A DNA stretch of 64,000 nucleotides from Didemnitutus sp041906465 (GTDB taxonomy: Bacteria; Verrucomicrobiota; Verrucomicrobiia; Opitutales; Opitutaceae), in NCBI GenBank assembly GCA_041906465.1, contig JAYRJE010000005.1, positions 310,001 through 374,000 of the forward strand. The letters are read 5' to 3'. The position numbers and the translations under genes were made by a program. This document shows, piece after piece, positions 25,588 to 38,194 of this stretch. The notes below the pieces were generated by a model. The model had not been told where the DNA came from and did no database searches. It was given only the letters and a program-made list of their open reading frames with translations. How positions within the stretch are numbered: the first letter of the stretch is position 1; the number at the start of each line of letters is the position of its first letter.

Positions 25588-26235
25588 ATGGCCGACCCCA
25601 TCCCCGACACCAAGCCCGTCATTCCGAAAAAGCGCCTCGCGCGACTCTATTTTCGCCGCCTCGGGCACTACCTCATCCGCGGCGTTCTCGTCATCGCCCC
25701 GATCGCCATCACGCTCGCCGCGCTCGGCTGGGTCTTTCGCGCCGTCGATAGCGTCCTCGAGCCTTATATCCAGATCCCGGGCGCCGGATTCATTTCGGTG
25801 TTCCTGCTGATTTTGTTCGTCGGCTGGCTCAGCGAGTTCTGGGTCATCGAACGCGTCATCGAGGTCCTCGACGAATGGCTCGAACGCGTGCCCGGCGTGA
25901 GCATGGTTTACGCTCCCGTCCGCGATTTCCTCAACGCGCTCGTCGGCCGCGAACGACGCTTCAACCGCACCGTCCTCGTGCGGCTCTACGAAAGCGACGT
26001 CTGGGTCATCGGCTTTCTCACCTGCGAGGATATCTCGGCCTTCGAACTCGGGACCGATTTCGCCGCCGTCTATGTGCCACAAGCCTACAACGTCGCCGGC
26101 CAGCTCTACCTCGTGCCGCGCGACCGCATCCGCGAGTTGGACAAAGTCACCGCCGGCGACGCCATGCGCTACGCCGTCACGGGCGGCGCGTTCGACCCGG
26201 GCAAGGGCAGCACCGCGCCGATACCGCTGCCGTAG
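25588..26235 (+). CDS. DUF502 family membrane protein
   Basis: The product has 215 residues. Two membrane helices are clear (LIRGVLVIAPIAITLAALGW and ISVFLLILFVGWLSEFWVIE), followed by the family core VPGVSMVYAPVRDFLNALVG and a soluble beta-rich tail. The signature PxxxxxYxxxK/R region is present as VPGVSMVYAPVRD. The function of DUF502 is not established. ATG 25588 is chosen because it immediately precedes the conserved N-terminus. Confidence 0.87.
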   Translation: MADPIPDTKPVIPKKRLARLYFRRLGHYLIRGVLVIAPIAITLAALGWVFRAVDSVLEPYIQIPGAGFISVFLLILFVGWLSEFWVIERVIEVLDEWLERVPGVSMVYAPVRDFLNALVGRERRFNRTVLVRLYESDVWVIGFLTCEDISAFELGTDFAAVYVPQAYNVAGQLYLVPRDRIRELDKVTAGDAMRYAVTGGAFDPGKGSTAPIPLP

Positions 26236-26307
26236 GTCTTCGCGCGAACGCCAGGCTGCGCCAATTCCGCATTGGCGCACCGCGCCGCTTCGGCAAAACT
26301 CCGCGCC

Positions 26308-27552
26308 ATGTCCCTCGATGCCGCCGACCTGCTCGACCGTTTTCTGCGCTACGTGCAAATCGACACGCGCCCCGATCCCGCATCGCCGACCTGCCCGAGC
26401 ACGCCGGTCCAATGGGAACTCCTTCGCCTGCTCGAACGCGAACTGCGCGAACTCGGCGCGGCCGACGTCGAGTTGACCGAACACGGCTACGTTCTCGCCA
26501 CGATCCCGGCCACCAGTGCCGCCGCCGCACCCGTCATCGCCTGGTGCGCACACGTCGACACCGCGCCCAATCTCCCCAGCGCCGCCCAACCGATCGTCCA
26601 CCGCGCTTACGATGGACGCCCCATCGTGTTGCCCGACGACCCGGCGCAAACGCTCACGGTCGAGACGACGCCGTTCCTCCGCGACGCCATCGGCCAGGAC
26701 GTCATCACGGCGAGCGGCACGACGCTCCTCGGCGCCGACGACAAGGCCGGCGTCGCGATCGTCATGGCCGCCGCGCGCCATTTGCTGCGCAACCCCGGCA
26801 TCCCGCACGGCAAGATCCGCCTCTGTTTCAATCCCGACGAGGAAATCGCCCGCGGCATGGCCAAGCTCGACCTCGCGCAACTCGGCGCCCAGTTCGCCTA
26901 CACGCTCGACGGCGCCGAGCGCGGCGAGATTTGTTTCGAAACCTTTTCCGCCGACGCCGCGAAAATCGAGATCACCGGCGTCGCCGCGCACCCCGGCTGG
27001 GCGAAGGACGTCATGGTCAACGCGCTGCGTCTCGCCGGTCGCTTCCTCGCCGCGTTGCCGATGGCGCAATCCCCCGAACGCACCAGCGACCGCGAAGGTT
27101 TCATCCATCCCGTCGCCTGCACCGGCTCCGCGGAGCACGCCACGCTGCGCTTTATCCTCCGCGACTTCGAACTCGCCGGCCTCGCCTCTCACCGCGCCAC
27201 GCTCGAGCGCATCGCCGCCGAACTCCGCACCGCTGAGCCGAAGGCGCACATCGATATCCAATTCACCGAGCAATACCGCAACATGCGCTACTGGCTCGAA
27301 AACGACATGCGCCCCGTCCGCCTCGCCGAGGAAGCCGCGCGTCGCGCCGGCGTCACGCCCTTTGCACAACCGATCCGCGGCGGCACCGACGGCTCCAACC
27401 TCACGCAGCGCGGCCTGCCCACGCCGAACATTTTCACCGGCATGCACGAGGTGCACAGCCAGCGCGAATGGGTGACGTTGCAGGATATGGAGAAGGCCGC
27501 GGAAACACTCCTGCACCTCGCGCAACTCTGGTCCGAGTATTCGCGCACCTGA
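26308..27552 (+). CDS. pepT: Peptidase T (M20B tripeptidase)
   Basis: The product has 414 residues, the usual family length. It should cleave the N-terminal residue from tripeptides using two zinc ions. All ligand motifs are present: CAHVDTAPN, the bridging Asp in LLGADDKAG, the catalytic Glu pair in FNPDEEIARGM, the Asp region YTLDGAERGEI, and the final His in HEVHSQREWV. The dimerisation motif around ITGVAAHPGWAKD is also typical. ATG 26308 is preferred over an upstream in-frame start because it aligns with the family N-terminus. Confidence 0.93.
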   Translation: MSLDAADLLDRFLRYVQIDTRPDPASPTCPSTPVQWELLRLLERELRELGAADVELTEHGYVLATIPATSAAAAPVIAWCAHVDTAPNLPSAAQPIVHRAYDGRPIVLPDDPAQTLTVETTPFLRDAIGQDVITASGTTLLGADDKAGVAIVMAAARHLLRNPGIPHGKIRLCFNPDEEIARGMAKLDLAQLGAQFAYTLDGAERGEICFETFSADAAKIEITGVAAHPGWAKDVMVNALRLAGRFLAALPMAQSPERTSDREGFIHPVACTGSAEHATLRFILRDFELAGLASHRATLERIAAELRTAEPKAHIDIQFTEQYRNMRYWLENDMRPVRLAEEAARRAGVTPFAQPIRGGTDGSNLTQRGLPTPNIFTGMHEVHSQREWVTLQDMEKAAETLLHLAQLWSEYSRT

Positions 27553-27646
27553 AGATCGCCGCCGGGAATCCACGATTCAACGGCGGCGCTTGGGCGAGCG
27601 TCGCAATCGGATCGTGGCTTACCCGCGCCCGCCTTTCGTCTCGCCC

Positions 27647-29137
27647 ATGCGCTTCCTGCCCCTGCTGCTTTTCGCCTCGCTGGTCACATTCGCGCACGCC
27701 GGGAAACTCATCACGCCGCCGGCCACTCCACCCGTGCCCGACCCGATCGAAGGCGTGTGGACCGGCACGATCACGCTGCCGCAAGGAGGCACGGTAGAAC
27801 TCGGGTTCCTTTTTTTCCGCAGCGCGCACGGCTGGCTCCACTTTCGGCTGAATTTCCCCGCGATGTTCGTCCACGACGCCGAATTCAAAAGCGAGGTGGC
27901 GAACCAAGGCGGCGGCACCTACTCGATCCGGTCCTTCGTCGACCTGAAACTGCGCCTCGATGGCCAGCGCCTCATCGGCACGTTCGGCCCCGCGCAATTA
28001 CCGATCGCGCTCAAACGCGGCGGCACGTTCACGCCGCCACCGCCCGCGCCGCAGCATCCACCCGCTCCCGCACCGCTCTGGATCTTCGACATAGGTCCCG
28101 GCACGTGGGCGCCGCCGGTCGTCGCCGACGGCACGATCTACATCGGCACGAGCGCCGGCCAATTTCACGCCGTGAACGCCGCCGATGGGCGCGGCCTCTG
28201 GACGTGGCTCGGCGCGCCGATCCCGATCGACGGCCGCGCCGTCGTCAGCGGTGAGACCGTCTATTTCGTCGACACCAAAACCAACCTGATCGCGCTGAAT
28301 CGCGCCGATGGGACGCTGCGCTGGTCGGTGCCGCTGCACGACGAGCAACTCGCCGGCAAACCGGTTGCACCCAACCCCACCTTCAACCATCGCGCCGCCT
28401 TCCCGCTCGTCATCGACAACACAATCTACTGCGGCTCGAGCGATGGTGGCCTCTACGCACTCGAAGCCGCGACCGGCCGGAAACTCTGGCGCCACGACGC
28501 CCAGGCGCCCGTCTTCTCCGGTATCGGTCGCCACGGCGCCAACACGCTGACCTTTGGCACGATGGACGGCTCCGTCGTGCTTCTCAACCGCCACACGCGC
28601 CAGGAAACGTTCCGCGCGCAAACCGGCGGTGGCGTGGTGACAGTGCCGCTCGTCGTCGGCGACAAGGTCATCGCCGGCAGTCGCGACTACGTGCTCTACG
28701 GCTTCCATCTTGCCGACGGCTCCGTGGCGTGGCGTTTCTCCTATTTGTTTTCGTGGGTCGAATCGACGCCCGTGTTGCGCGACGGCGTGATCTACGTCGG
28801 CGCCTCCGACTACAGCCGCGTCAGCGCGATCGATGCCGCGACCGGTCGCGCGCTTTGGCAAACACCCGTCCACGGCATGAACTGGGGCTCGCCGCTCGTG
28901 ACGGACGACGCTGTATTCACCGGCACCGTCGCACAAAACATCCCCGGCACGCTCATCGCCCACACCGGCGGCATCGTGGCGCTGGACCGCGCCACGGGCG
29001 CCGTGAAATGGCGACTGCTCGCCGCGCCCGCACCGGAAAACGGCTTCGGCGGCTACGCCGGCACTCTGGCGCTCGCGGGCGACAAAGTCATCGCCGCCGG
29101 CTTCGACGGGAAGCTGATCGCGTTGCCGGCGAAATAG
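27647..29137 (+). CDS. Exported PQQ-type beta-propeller protein
   Basis: The product has 496 residues. A signal peptide (FLPLLLFASLVTFAHAG) is followed by a small beta domain (about 25-140) and a Pro-rich linker. The rest is a run of PQQ-like/quinoprotein repeats of the form DGTIYIGTSAGQFHAVNAAD, NTIYCGSSDGGLYALEAATG and KVIAAGFDGKLIALPA. These repeats build a beta-propeller of about seven or eight blades. It resembles BamB-like or PQQ-dehydrogenase-like folds, but no catalytic or calcium-binding residues can be assigned. It is likely periplasmic with a binding role. Confidence 0.8.
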   Translation: MRFLPLLLFASLVTFAHAGKLITPPATPPVPDPIEGVWTGTITLPQGGTVELGFLFFRSAHGWLHFRLNFPAMFVHDAEFKSEVANQGGGTYSIRSFVDLKLRLDGQRLIGTFGPAQLPIALKRGGTFTPPPPAPQHPPAPAPLWIFDIGPGTWAPPVVADGTIYIGTSAGQFHAVNAADGRGLWTWLGAPIPIDGRAVVSGETVYFVDTKTNLIALNRADGTLRWSVPLHDEQLAGKPVAPNPTFNHRAAFPLVIDNTIYCGSSDGGLYALEAATGRKLWRHDAQAPVFSGIGRHGANTLTFGTMDGSVVLLNRHTRQETFRAQTGGGVVTVPLVVGDKVIAGSRDYVLYGFHLADGSVAWRFSYLFSWVESTPVLRDGVIYVGASDYSRVSAIDAATGRALWQTPVHGMNWGSPLVTDDAVFTGTVAQNIPGTLIAHTGGIVALDRATGAVKWRLLAAPAPENGFGGYAGTLALAGDKVIAAGFDGKLIALPAK

Positions 29138-29154
29138 GCCCGCGCCAATCGACT

Positions 29155-29209
29155 GGTAGGGCGAGGCGTCCCCGCCGAGCCGCGGCTCACCGAGACGGTT
29201 CGCCCCACC
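29155..29209. repeat. REP-like palindromic repeat, degenerate copy
   Basis: The outer ends GGTAGGGCGA and TCGCCCCACC pair over eight of ten positions, with G-rich inner arms. It is the same class as 3866-3922 but more diverged. Confidence 0.6.
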
Positions 29210-29269
29210 GATTGGCGAATTCGCAAACGGAGTTCCCGCGTGAACTCGGGATCGGCCTCGTCAGTGGCC

Positions 29270-30154
29270 TCAGATCGCGACCGCGCCGACCGTGAGCTTG
29301 TCACCGAGACGCTGGAGCGCGCGCTCGTGGACCACGGGCATCGCCGCTTCGAGCAGTTCGGGCGTGAAGCCCCATTCGCGCAGGAAGCCACCGTGCACTG
29401 CCGTGAGGAAGCCTTCTTCGGTCACGCCGGGCCCGAGGGAAGTCGCGAGGTATTTCGCGGCGTGCAGATGCGCGAGCAGCGGCAGCGCCTCCGGCGGGGC
29501 CTCCGTCGGGTGCGTGAGAAACTCGGCCGTCGTCTGAAACACCTTCGGAAAATTCCAGGCGGCAAGCAGCTTGCTGGTCGCGTCGGCGTGGTGATAGCCG
29601 AAGACCGCGCGCTCGGCTTGGTCCCACGTGCACTGCATGCGGTCGCGGAAGGCGCGCACGGCCGGATAGAATTCGTTGCACGAATGCGCCAGCGCGAGCT
29701 TGCCGAGGTCGCACACGAGGCCGCCAGTGTAGGCGACCTGCGGGTCGAGCCGCTCCGTGGTCGACGCGAGCACTTCCGCCGCAATGGCGGTGATGAGCGC
29801 GTGGCGCGAGAAATCGCCCGGCTCCCAGCGCAGACCTTGCTGGCCACCTTCCCAGCGGCTCACGAGCACGAGCGCGGCGAGGCGATAGATTTCCTTGGCG
29901 CCGAGGCGAAACACGGCCTCTTCGACCGTCTCCACGGTGCCGCGGGCGAACGCCGCCGAGTTGGCCAGACGCAGCGTCGCCGCTGCCAGCGAGGCGTCGA
30001 GGGAGATGAGCCGCTCGATCTCCGAAGCGGAGCTGTCATCCGATTGCAGCGCCAGCGCGAGCCGCGGCAGCAGCGAAGGCGAACACGGCAGGCGCAGGGC
30101 TTTTTCGCAGACCTGCTCGAGGGTCGGAGGAACGGGCGCGGAAGTGGATGACAT
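29270..30154 (-). CDS. HDOD-domain signalling protein
   Basis: The product has 294 residues. The HDOD domain covers about 15-215: LPRLALALQSDDSSASEIER, LISLDASLAAATLRLANSA, and the truncated HD-like core GGLVCDLGKLALAHS. HDOD proteins are inactive relatives of HD phosphohydrolases that serve in signalling. It lies 33 bp downstream of cheA on the same strand and is probably in its operon, so a role linked to chemotaxis or c-di-GMP-type signalling is plausible. Confidence 0.87.
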   Translation of the reverse strand: MSSTSAPVPPTLEQVCEKALRLPCSPSLLPRLALALQSDDSSASEIERLISLDASLAAATLRLANSAAFARGTVETVEEAVFRLGAKEIYRLAALVLVSRWEGGQQGLRWEPGDFSRHALITAIAAEVLASTTERLDPQVAYTGGLVCDLGKLALAHSCNEFYPAVRAFRDRMQCTWDQAERAVFGYHHADATSKLLAAWNFPKVFQTTAEFLTHPTEAPPEALPLLAHLHAAKYLATSLGPGVTEEGFLTAVHGGFLREWGFTPELLEAAMPVVHERALQRLGDKLTVGAVAI

Positions 30155-30187
30155 TTTCAGAGGGAAACTCCGGGTTACGGAGTTTGG

Positions 30188-32341
30188 TTAGGCCGCAGCT
30201 TGCAGCAGGGAGGCGGGGTCGAGGATGAGCGCGATGTTGCCGTCGCCGAGGATCGCGCCGCCGGCCACGCCGGGCAAGCCTTGCATGAACGCGCCGAGGT
30301 TCTTGATGACGACTTCCTGCTTGCTGACCATTTCGTCGACGAGCAGCGCCGAGACCTTCCCGGAGTGCTCGACGATGACGACGATGCCGTCCCACGGCTG
30401 CGTCGCATCGGCTGGGATGCCGAAGCGGCGATGCAGGCGGTGCAGCGGGAGAATCTTGCCGCGCAGCTCGAGCACCTCGCCGGTGCCGTGGACAGTCGTG
30501 ATCGCCTCCTTCGGCGGACGCATGGCCATCTGCACGGACGTGCTCGGCAGAATGAATTTGTCGGTGCCGACGCGCACGACGAGGCCGTCGATGATCGCCA
30601 TCGTGAGCGGGAGCTTGATCTTGAAGGTCGAGCCTTTGCCCACTTCGGACGAAATCTCGATCTTGCCGCGGAGCTTCTCGATGTTGCGCTTCACGACGTC
30701 CATGCCGACGCCGCGGCCGGATACCGCCGTGACTTTCTCCGCCGTGGAAAAACCAGGCGCAAAGATCAGCGCGTAGCACTCTTCGCGCGTCAGGCTGGCG
30801 TTGGCGGGCAGAATGCCCTTCTCCACCGCCTTCTTGAAAATCTTGTCGGGATCGATGCCGCGACCGTCGTCCTGCAGCTCGATGACGATGTTGCTGCCTT
30901 GGTGATAGGCGCTGAGGTGCACCGTGCCGGCCTCGGGCTTGCCCGCGGCGACACGGACCTCCGGCTGTTCGAGGCCGTGGTCGAGGGCGTTGCGCACCAT
31001 GTGGACCATCGGGTCGGCGATTTCCTCGACGACGGTGCGGTCGAGTTCGGTGTCTTCACCGCTGACTTGGAAGTGGACCTTCTTGCCGAAGTTCCGCGCG
31101 AGGTCGCGCGAGAGGCGCTCCATCTTCTGGAACGTCGGCTTGATGGGAATCATGCGCAGCGACATCGCAGTGTGCTGGAGTTCCTTGGCGATGCGCGAGA
31201 GCTGCGCGACATTGCGCTGCATCGCGGAATTCTCCTCGGTGACTCCGCGCGCCGACTCGATGAGCTGGCTCTGCACGATCACGAGTTCGCCGACGACGTC
31301 CATGAGCGAGTCGAGTTTCTCGGTGTTGACGCGCACGGTCTGTCCGCCGGCGGCGCTCTTGGTCGTGGCCTGGGCTTCGATGGCGTTGGCCGAAGGTCCG
31401 CCGGAGGCGGGAGCCGGAGGGGAGACGGATTCAGCGGCCGGCGTCGCGACGGCAACGGGAGTCGCCGGCGCCGGGGCGCCGGCCTCGGGCGCGTCCGCAA
31501 CGGAAGCGGGCGACGCGACGGCGGAGGCATCGGGATGGGCGAGCTGCTTTACGGCACGAATCAGGTGCGCGACGGGCACGATTGCGCTCGGCAGGTGGCC
31601 TTTCTCGAGTGCCACGGCGATCTGTTGCGTGAGCAGTTGCAGCGCGTCGCGGCTGCGCAGGATCTCGGTGATGATCGCCGGTGTGAGACGCAACTCACGG
31701 TTGCGCGCGAGGTCGAGGAGCGACTCGACTTCGTGCGCGAGCGTGTGCATCGGCACGAGCCCGAGGAAGCCGGCGTAGCCCTTGATCGTGTGGAACGAGC
31801 GGAAAATGGAATTCAGCGCCTCCGGATCATCAGGACGCTGGTCGAGGATGAGCAGCGCCGCCTCGATTTGTTGCAGATGGTCGACCGCCTCCGCGTGGAA
31901 CTCGGTGAGCAGTTCCTGATTCTCGCCGATGTTCAACTCGAGCAGCACGTCGACCGGCCCATGGTCATCGCGAGCTGCCGCCGCGGGTGTCGCCGCGATG
32001 GGCTGCGAGGCCCCGGCCCCCCCTACGAACGGTGCCGGCACGCGCCCCGCCTTCACGGCCTCGATCGCATCGGGCAGCCACGCGATCAAACGGCGCAACT
32101 CCACCAACGTCGGTTCGTCGAACGGCTGCGCGGCATCGAGCCGCTTGTCCAACACCGCATGCACGGCGACGATGGCGTCGCGCAACGCGGGCTCGCTGGC
32201 CGCAGTGTCACGCATCTCGCCGAGGAGGCTGTAAGACGGGATCAAACCGTCGTCGCGCCCGGGCTGAGCGAGAATGGATTCGGCCGCTAAACGACTCAGC
32301 GAGTCATCAAGCGCTTGGAGGGATTCCGGAGCGAGAGGCAT
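30188..32341 (-). CDS. cheA: Chemotaxis histidine kinase CheA
   Basis: The product has 717 residues. After an unusual 130-residue helical N-terminal extension, the HPt domain (about 140-235) carries the phosphorylated His184 in FRSFHTIKGYAG. A long Pro/Ala-rich linker follows. The dimerisation domain begins with TEKLDSLMDVVGELVIVQSQ. The ATPase has HMVRNALDHGLE, LQDDGRGIDP and SGRGVGMDVV. The C-terminal CheW-like domain (about 580-717) docks to receptors. No P2 domain for CheY is obvious. A sigma-28 promoter match lies 28 bp upstream. Confidence 0.95.
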   Translation of the reverse strand: MPLAPESLQALDDSLSRLAAESILAQPGRDDGLIPSYSLLGEMRDTAASEPALRDAIVAVHAVLDKRLDAAQPFDEPTLVELRRLIAWLPDAIEAVKAGRVPAPFVGGAGASQPIAATPAAAARDDHGPVDVLLELNIGENQELLTEFHAEAVDHLQQIEAALLILDQRPDDPEALNSIFRSFHTIKGYAGFLGLVPMHTLAHEVESLLDLARNRELRLTPAIITEILRSRDALQLLTQQIAVALEKGHLPSAIVPVAHLIRAVKQLAHPDASAVASPASVADAPEAGAPAPATPVAVATPAAESVSPPAPASGGPSANAIEAQATTKSAAGGQTVRVNTEKLDSLMDVVGELVIVQSQLIESARGVTEENSAMQRNVAQLSRIAKELQHTAMSLRMIPIKPTFQKMERLSRDLARNFGKKVHFQVSGEDTELDRTVVEEIADPMVHMVRNALDHGLEQPEVRVAAGKPEAGTVHLSAYHQGSNIVIELQDDGRGIDPDKIFKKAVEKGILPANASLTREECYALIFAPGFSTAEKVTAVSGRGVGMDVVKRNIEKLRGKIEISSEVGKGSTFKIKLPLTMAIIDGLVVRVGTDKFILPSTSVQMAMRPPKEAITTVHGTGEVLELRGKILPLHRLHRRFGIPADATQPWDGIVVIVEHSGKVSALLVDEMVSKQEVVIKNLGAFMQGLPGVAGGAILGDGNIALILDPASLLQAAA

Positions 32342-32368
32342 GGTCAGGGGAGTGCTTGCGCAACCCCT

Positions 32369-32395
32369 TCATCGGCGCGTCCCCGGAAAACCTTA
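32369..32395 (-). promoter_or_regulatory. Sigma-28 (FliA) promoter candidate for cheA
   Basis: Read on the minus strand: TAAG, 15 bases, GCCGATGA, against the consensus TAAA-N15-GCCGATAA. The -10 is identical to the one in front of fliD. Confidence 0.7.
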
Positions 32396-32582
32396 GCACA
32401 TGCCATCCACGGCTTTTTCCCGAGTTCTTTCGGTCAATCGCCGGCCGGAGGTGCCGTTGGCACCTTGTTCACCTCGCCGTGCCTCTTCGCGCCCGGCGCT
32501 GCGGATGGTGCGGATTCGCAGCGGCCCGGATACCCTGCCTGTTGCGACCGGCGCAACTCCATCCCTGTAAACCACCCGCACC

Positions 32583-33260
32583 ATGTCGCATTGGACCATC
32601 GGCCGCCGCCTGGCGGTTGCATTCACCACCCTCGTTCTTGTTCTCGGCGTTCTTGCCAGCGTGTTTCTTTGGTCGCTCGGCGGAATCCGTCGCTCGGTCG
32701 TCTCGATCACGACGGACAATGTGCCCGGCCTGAACACGACGAACACCCTCCTCAAGGACGCGATGAGGTATCGCATCTACACCCTCATGCACATCGCCAG
32801 TTCCGATGCCGAGGAGATGAAAAGGATCGACGAACACTGTCGGCAGCTGTCCGCCGAAGTGCTCGAAGACTTCCAGGACTACGAAAAAACCATCGTCCAA
32901 CCGGCGGAGCGGATCATTTTCGCGAAGCTCGCCCACACGTTCGAAGCCTATCGCGAACAGTCCCGGGCCATCCGCGCACTCAGCAACGCCGAGGAGACCG
33001 CCGCCGCCGCCGAAGAGCTCAACGCCCAAGCCGTCTCCCTCCAGGAAAGCGTCGCCGAGTTGCTCCGCCTCGTCGGCGGCGCGCACCAAGCCGCCGCGAA
33101 CCCACCCCCCGCCGGGAACCGGGAAAAAACCACAAAAGTTCCGTGCGGCAGTGCCGATGAAAGGTTCGCCCGCCGCCTCGGTCCCCGGGCACGCCCGCAC
33201 CCTCGTGCCGGCGGGCGCTCCGGCCGACGACGAACATTTCCTCGATTCCTAAACTCATGA
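32583..33260 (+). CDS. Chemoreceptor (MCP) with internal deletion and shifted tail
   Basis: The open frame codes for 225 residues. Residues 1-135 are the start of a chemoreceptor: a membrane helix (LAVAFTTLVLVLGVLASVFL) and most of a four-helix-bundle ligand domain. At about residue 137 the sequence jumps to EETAAAAEELNAQAVSLQES, which belongs to the very end of MCP signalling domains. The second membrane helix, HAMP and the CheA/CheW-binding tip are missing. From about 33121 this frame becomes Arg-rich, while the +1 frame continues with an acidic MCP-like tail (DDEHFLDS, stop at 33250-33252), so a frameshift near GGGAAAAAACC is likely. CheW follows at once. Confidence 0.7.
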   Translation: MSHWTIGRRLAVAFTTLVLVLGVLASVFLWSLGGIRRSVVSITTDNVPGLNTTNTLLKDAMRYRIYTLMHIASSDAEEMKRIDEHCRQLSAEVLEDFQDYEKTIVQPAERIIFAKLAHTFEAYREQSRAIRALSNAEETAAAAEELNAQAVSLQESVAELLRLVGGAHQAAANPPPAGNREKTTKVPCGSADERFARRLGPRARPHPRAGGRSGRRRTFPRFLNS

Positions 33261-33754
33261 GCTCTCCCGCTTCGACTGCCTCCCAAACCAAGAACGCCGG
33301 CAAATACCTGACCGTCGTGCTCGACAACGAAGCCTACGGCATCGCGGTGCTGAAGGTCCGCGAGATCATTCGCATGCAGAAGATCACGCCGGTCCCGCAG
33401 ATGCCCGAGTTCGTCAAGGGCGTCATCAACCTGCGCGGCCGCGTCATCCCCGTCATCGACCTGCGCGTGAAGTTCGGCCTCAAGGCCGAGTTCGCCGAGC
33501 GCACCTGCATCGTCGTCGTCCAGGTCAAGCTCCCCAACGACACCCTCGTCCAGATGGGCCTCATCGTCGACTCCGTCGAGGAAGTCGTTCACCTCCCCTC
33601 CGAGGAAATCGAGCCCACCCCCGAGTTCGGCACCCGCGTCGACACCACCTACCTCCTCGGCATGGCCAAGGTCAAAGGCCAGGTCAAAACCCTCCTCGAT
33701 ATCGACCGCGTCGTCGCTCCCGAGACCATGCAGTCCATCGCCACTTCGATCTAA
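33257..33754 (+). CDS. cheW: Chemotaxis coupling protein CheW
   Basis: The product has 165 residues. The SH3-like CheW fold is clear: YLTVVLDNEAYGIAVLKVRE, the docking stretch VPQMPEFVKGVINLRGRVIP, VIDLRVKFGL, and GLIVDSVEEVVHL. It should bridge chemoreceptors to CheA. Its ATG follows the end of the chemoreceptor gene by a few bases, giving an MCP-cheW operon. A terminator follows. Confidence 0.95.
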   Translation: MSSPASTASQTKNAGKYLTVVLDNEAYGIAVLKVREIIRMQKITPVPQMPEFVKGVINLRGRVIPVIDLRVKFGLKAEFAERTCIVVVQVKLPNDTLVQMGLIVDSVEEVVHLPSEEIEPTPEFGTRVDTTYLLGMAKVKGQVKTLLDIDRVVAPETMQSIATSI

Positions 33755-33779
33755 CCGTCGCGACGCGCGCGCCACCTCG

Positions 33780-33810
33780 GACCCGGCCCTCCAGCCGGGT
33801 CTTCTTGTGT
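33780..33810 (+). terminator. Terminator after cheW
   Basis: Stem GACCCGGC/GCCGGGTC, loop CCTCCA, followed by the T-rich TTCTTGTGT. Confidence 0.75.
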
Positions 33811-33916
33811 CCGCCTCGGCGCATCCATTGCGGTTCGCTTCCGCACGGGGAATTTCGCCTAGTGTTCAGAGTGAACTTCGGCAACGCTCCCGCCGTTCCC
33901 TCTTCCCGTTGGCTGC

Positions 33917-37975
<4,059 letters not shown>

Positions 37976-38122
37976 GGCGGCGAAGCTACGCCGCGTGGCA
38001 GCGGAATTCGTGAGAATTTCGCCGACTCAATGGGCGCGAACGCGAAAGCCTCGCGGCTTCCGCTCCCCGGCAACAACGTGCCACCGAGCGCGCTCGCGGC
38101 GCGCGTTTGACCGCAGCCGCCG

Positions 38123-38155
38123 AAAAGCAAAACGCCGCGGCTGGAGCCGCGGCGT
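38123..38155 (-). terminator. Terminator of the cheX / REC-STAS operon
   Basis: The 11-bp stem ACGCCGCGGCT/AGCCGCGGCGT is followed on the minus strand by TTTTGCTTTT. It lies 40 bp after the stop of the REC-STAS gene. Confidence 0.88.
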
Positions 38156-38194
38156 CGGATGCGCAAAAGAATGTTCCAGGCGGACCGTGTGCGC

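Noticed and set aside
30200..32290. A 696-codon open frame on the plus strand
   Set aside because: Antisense to cheA, whose domains are complete.
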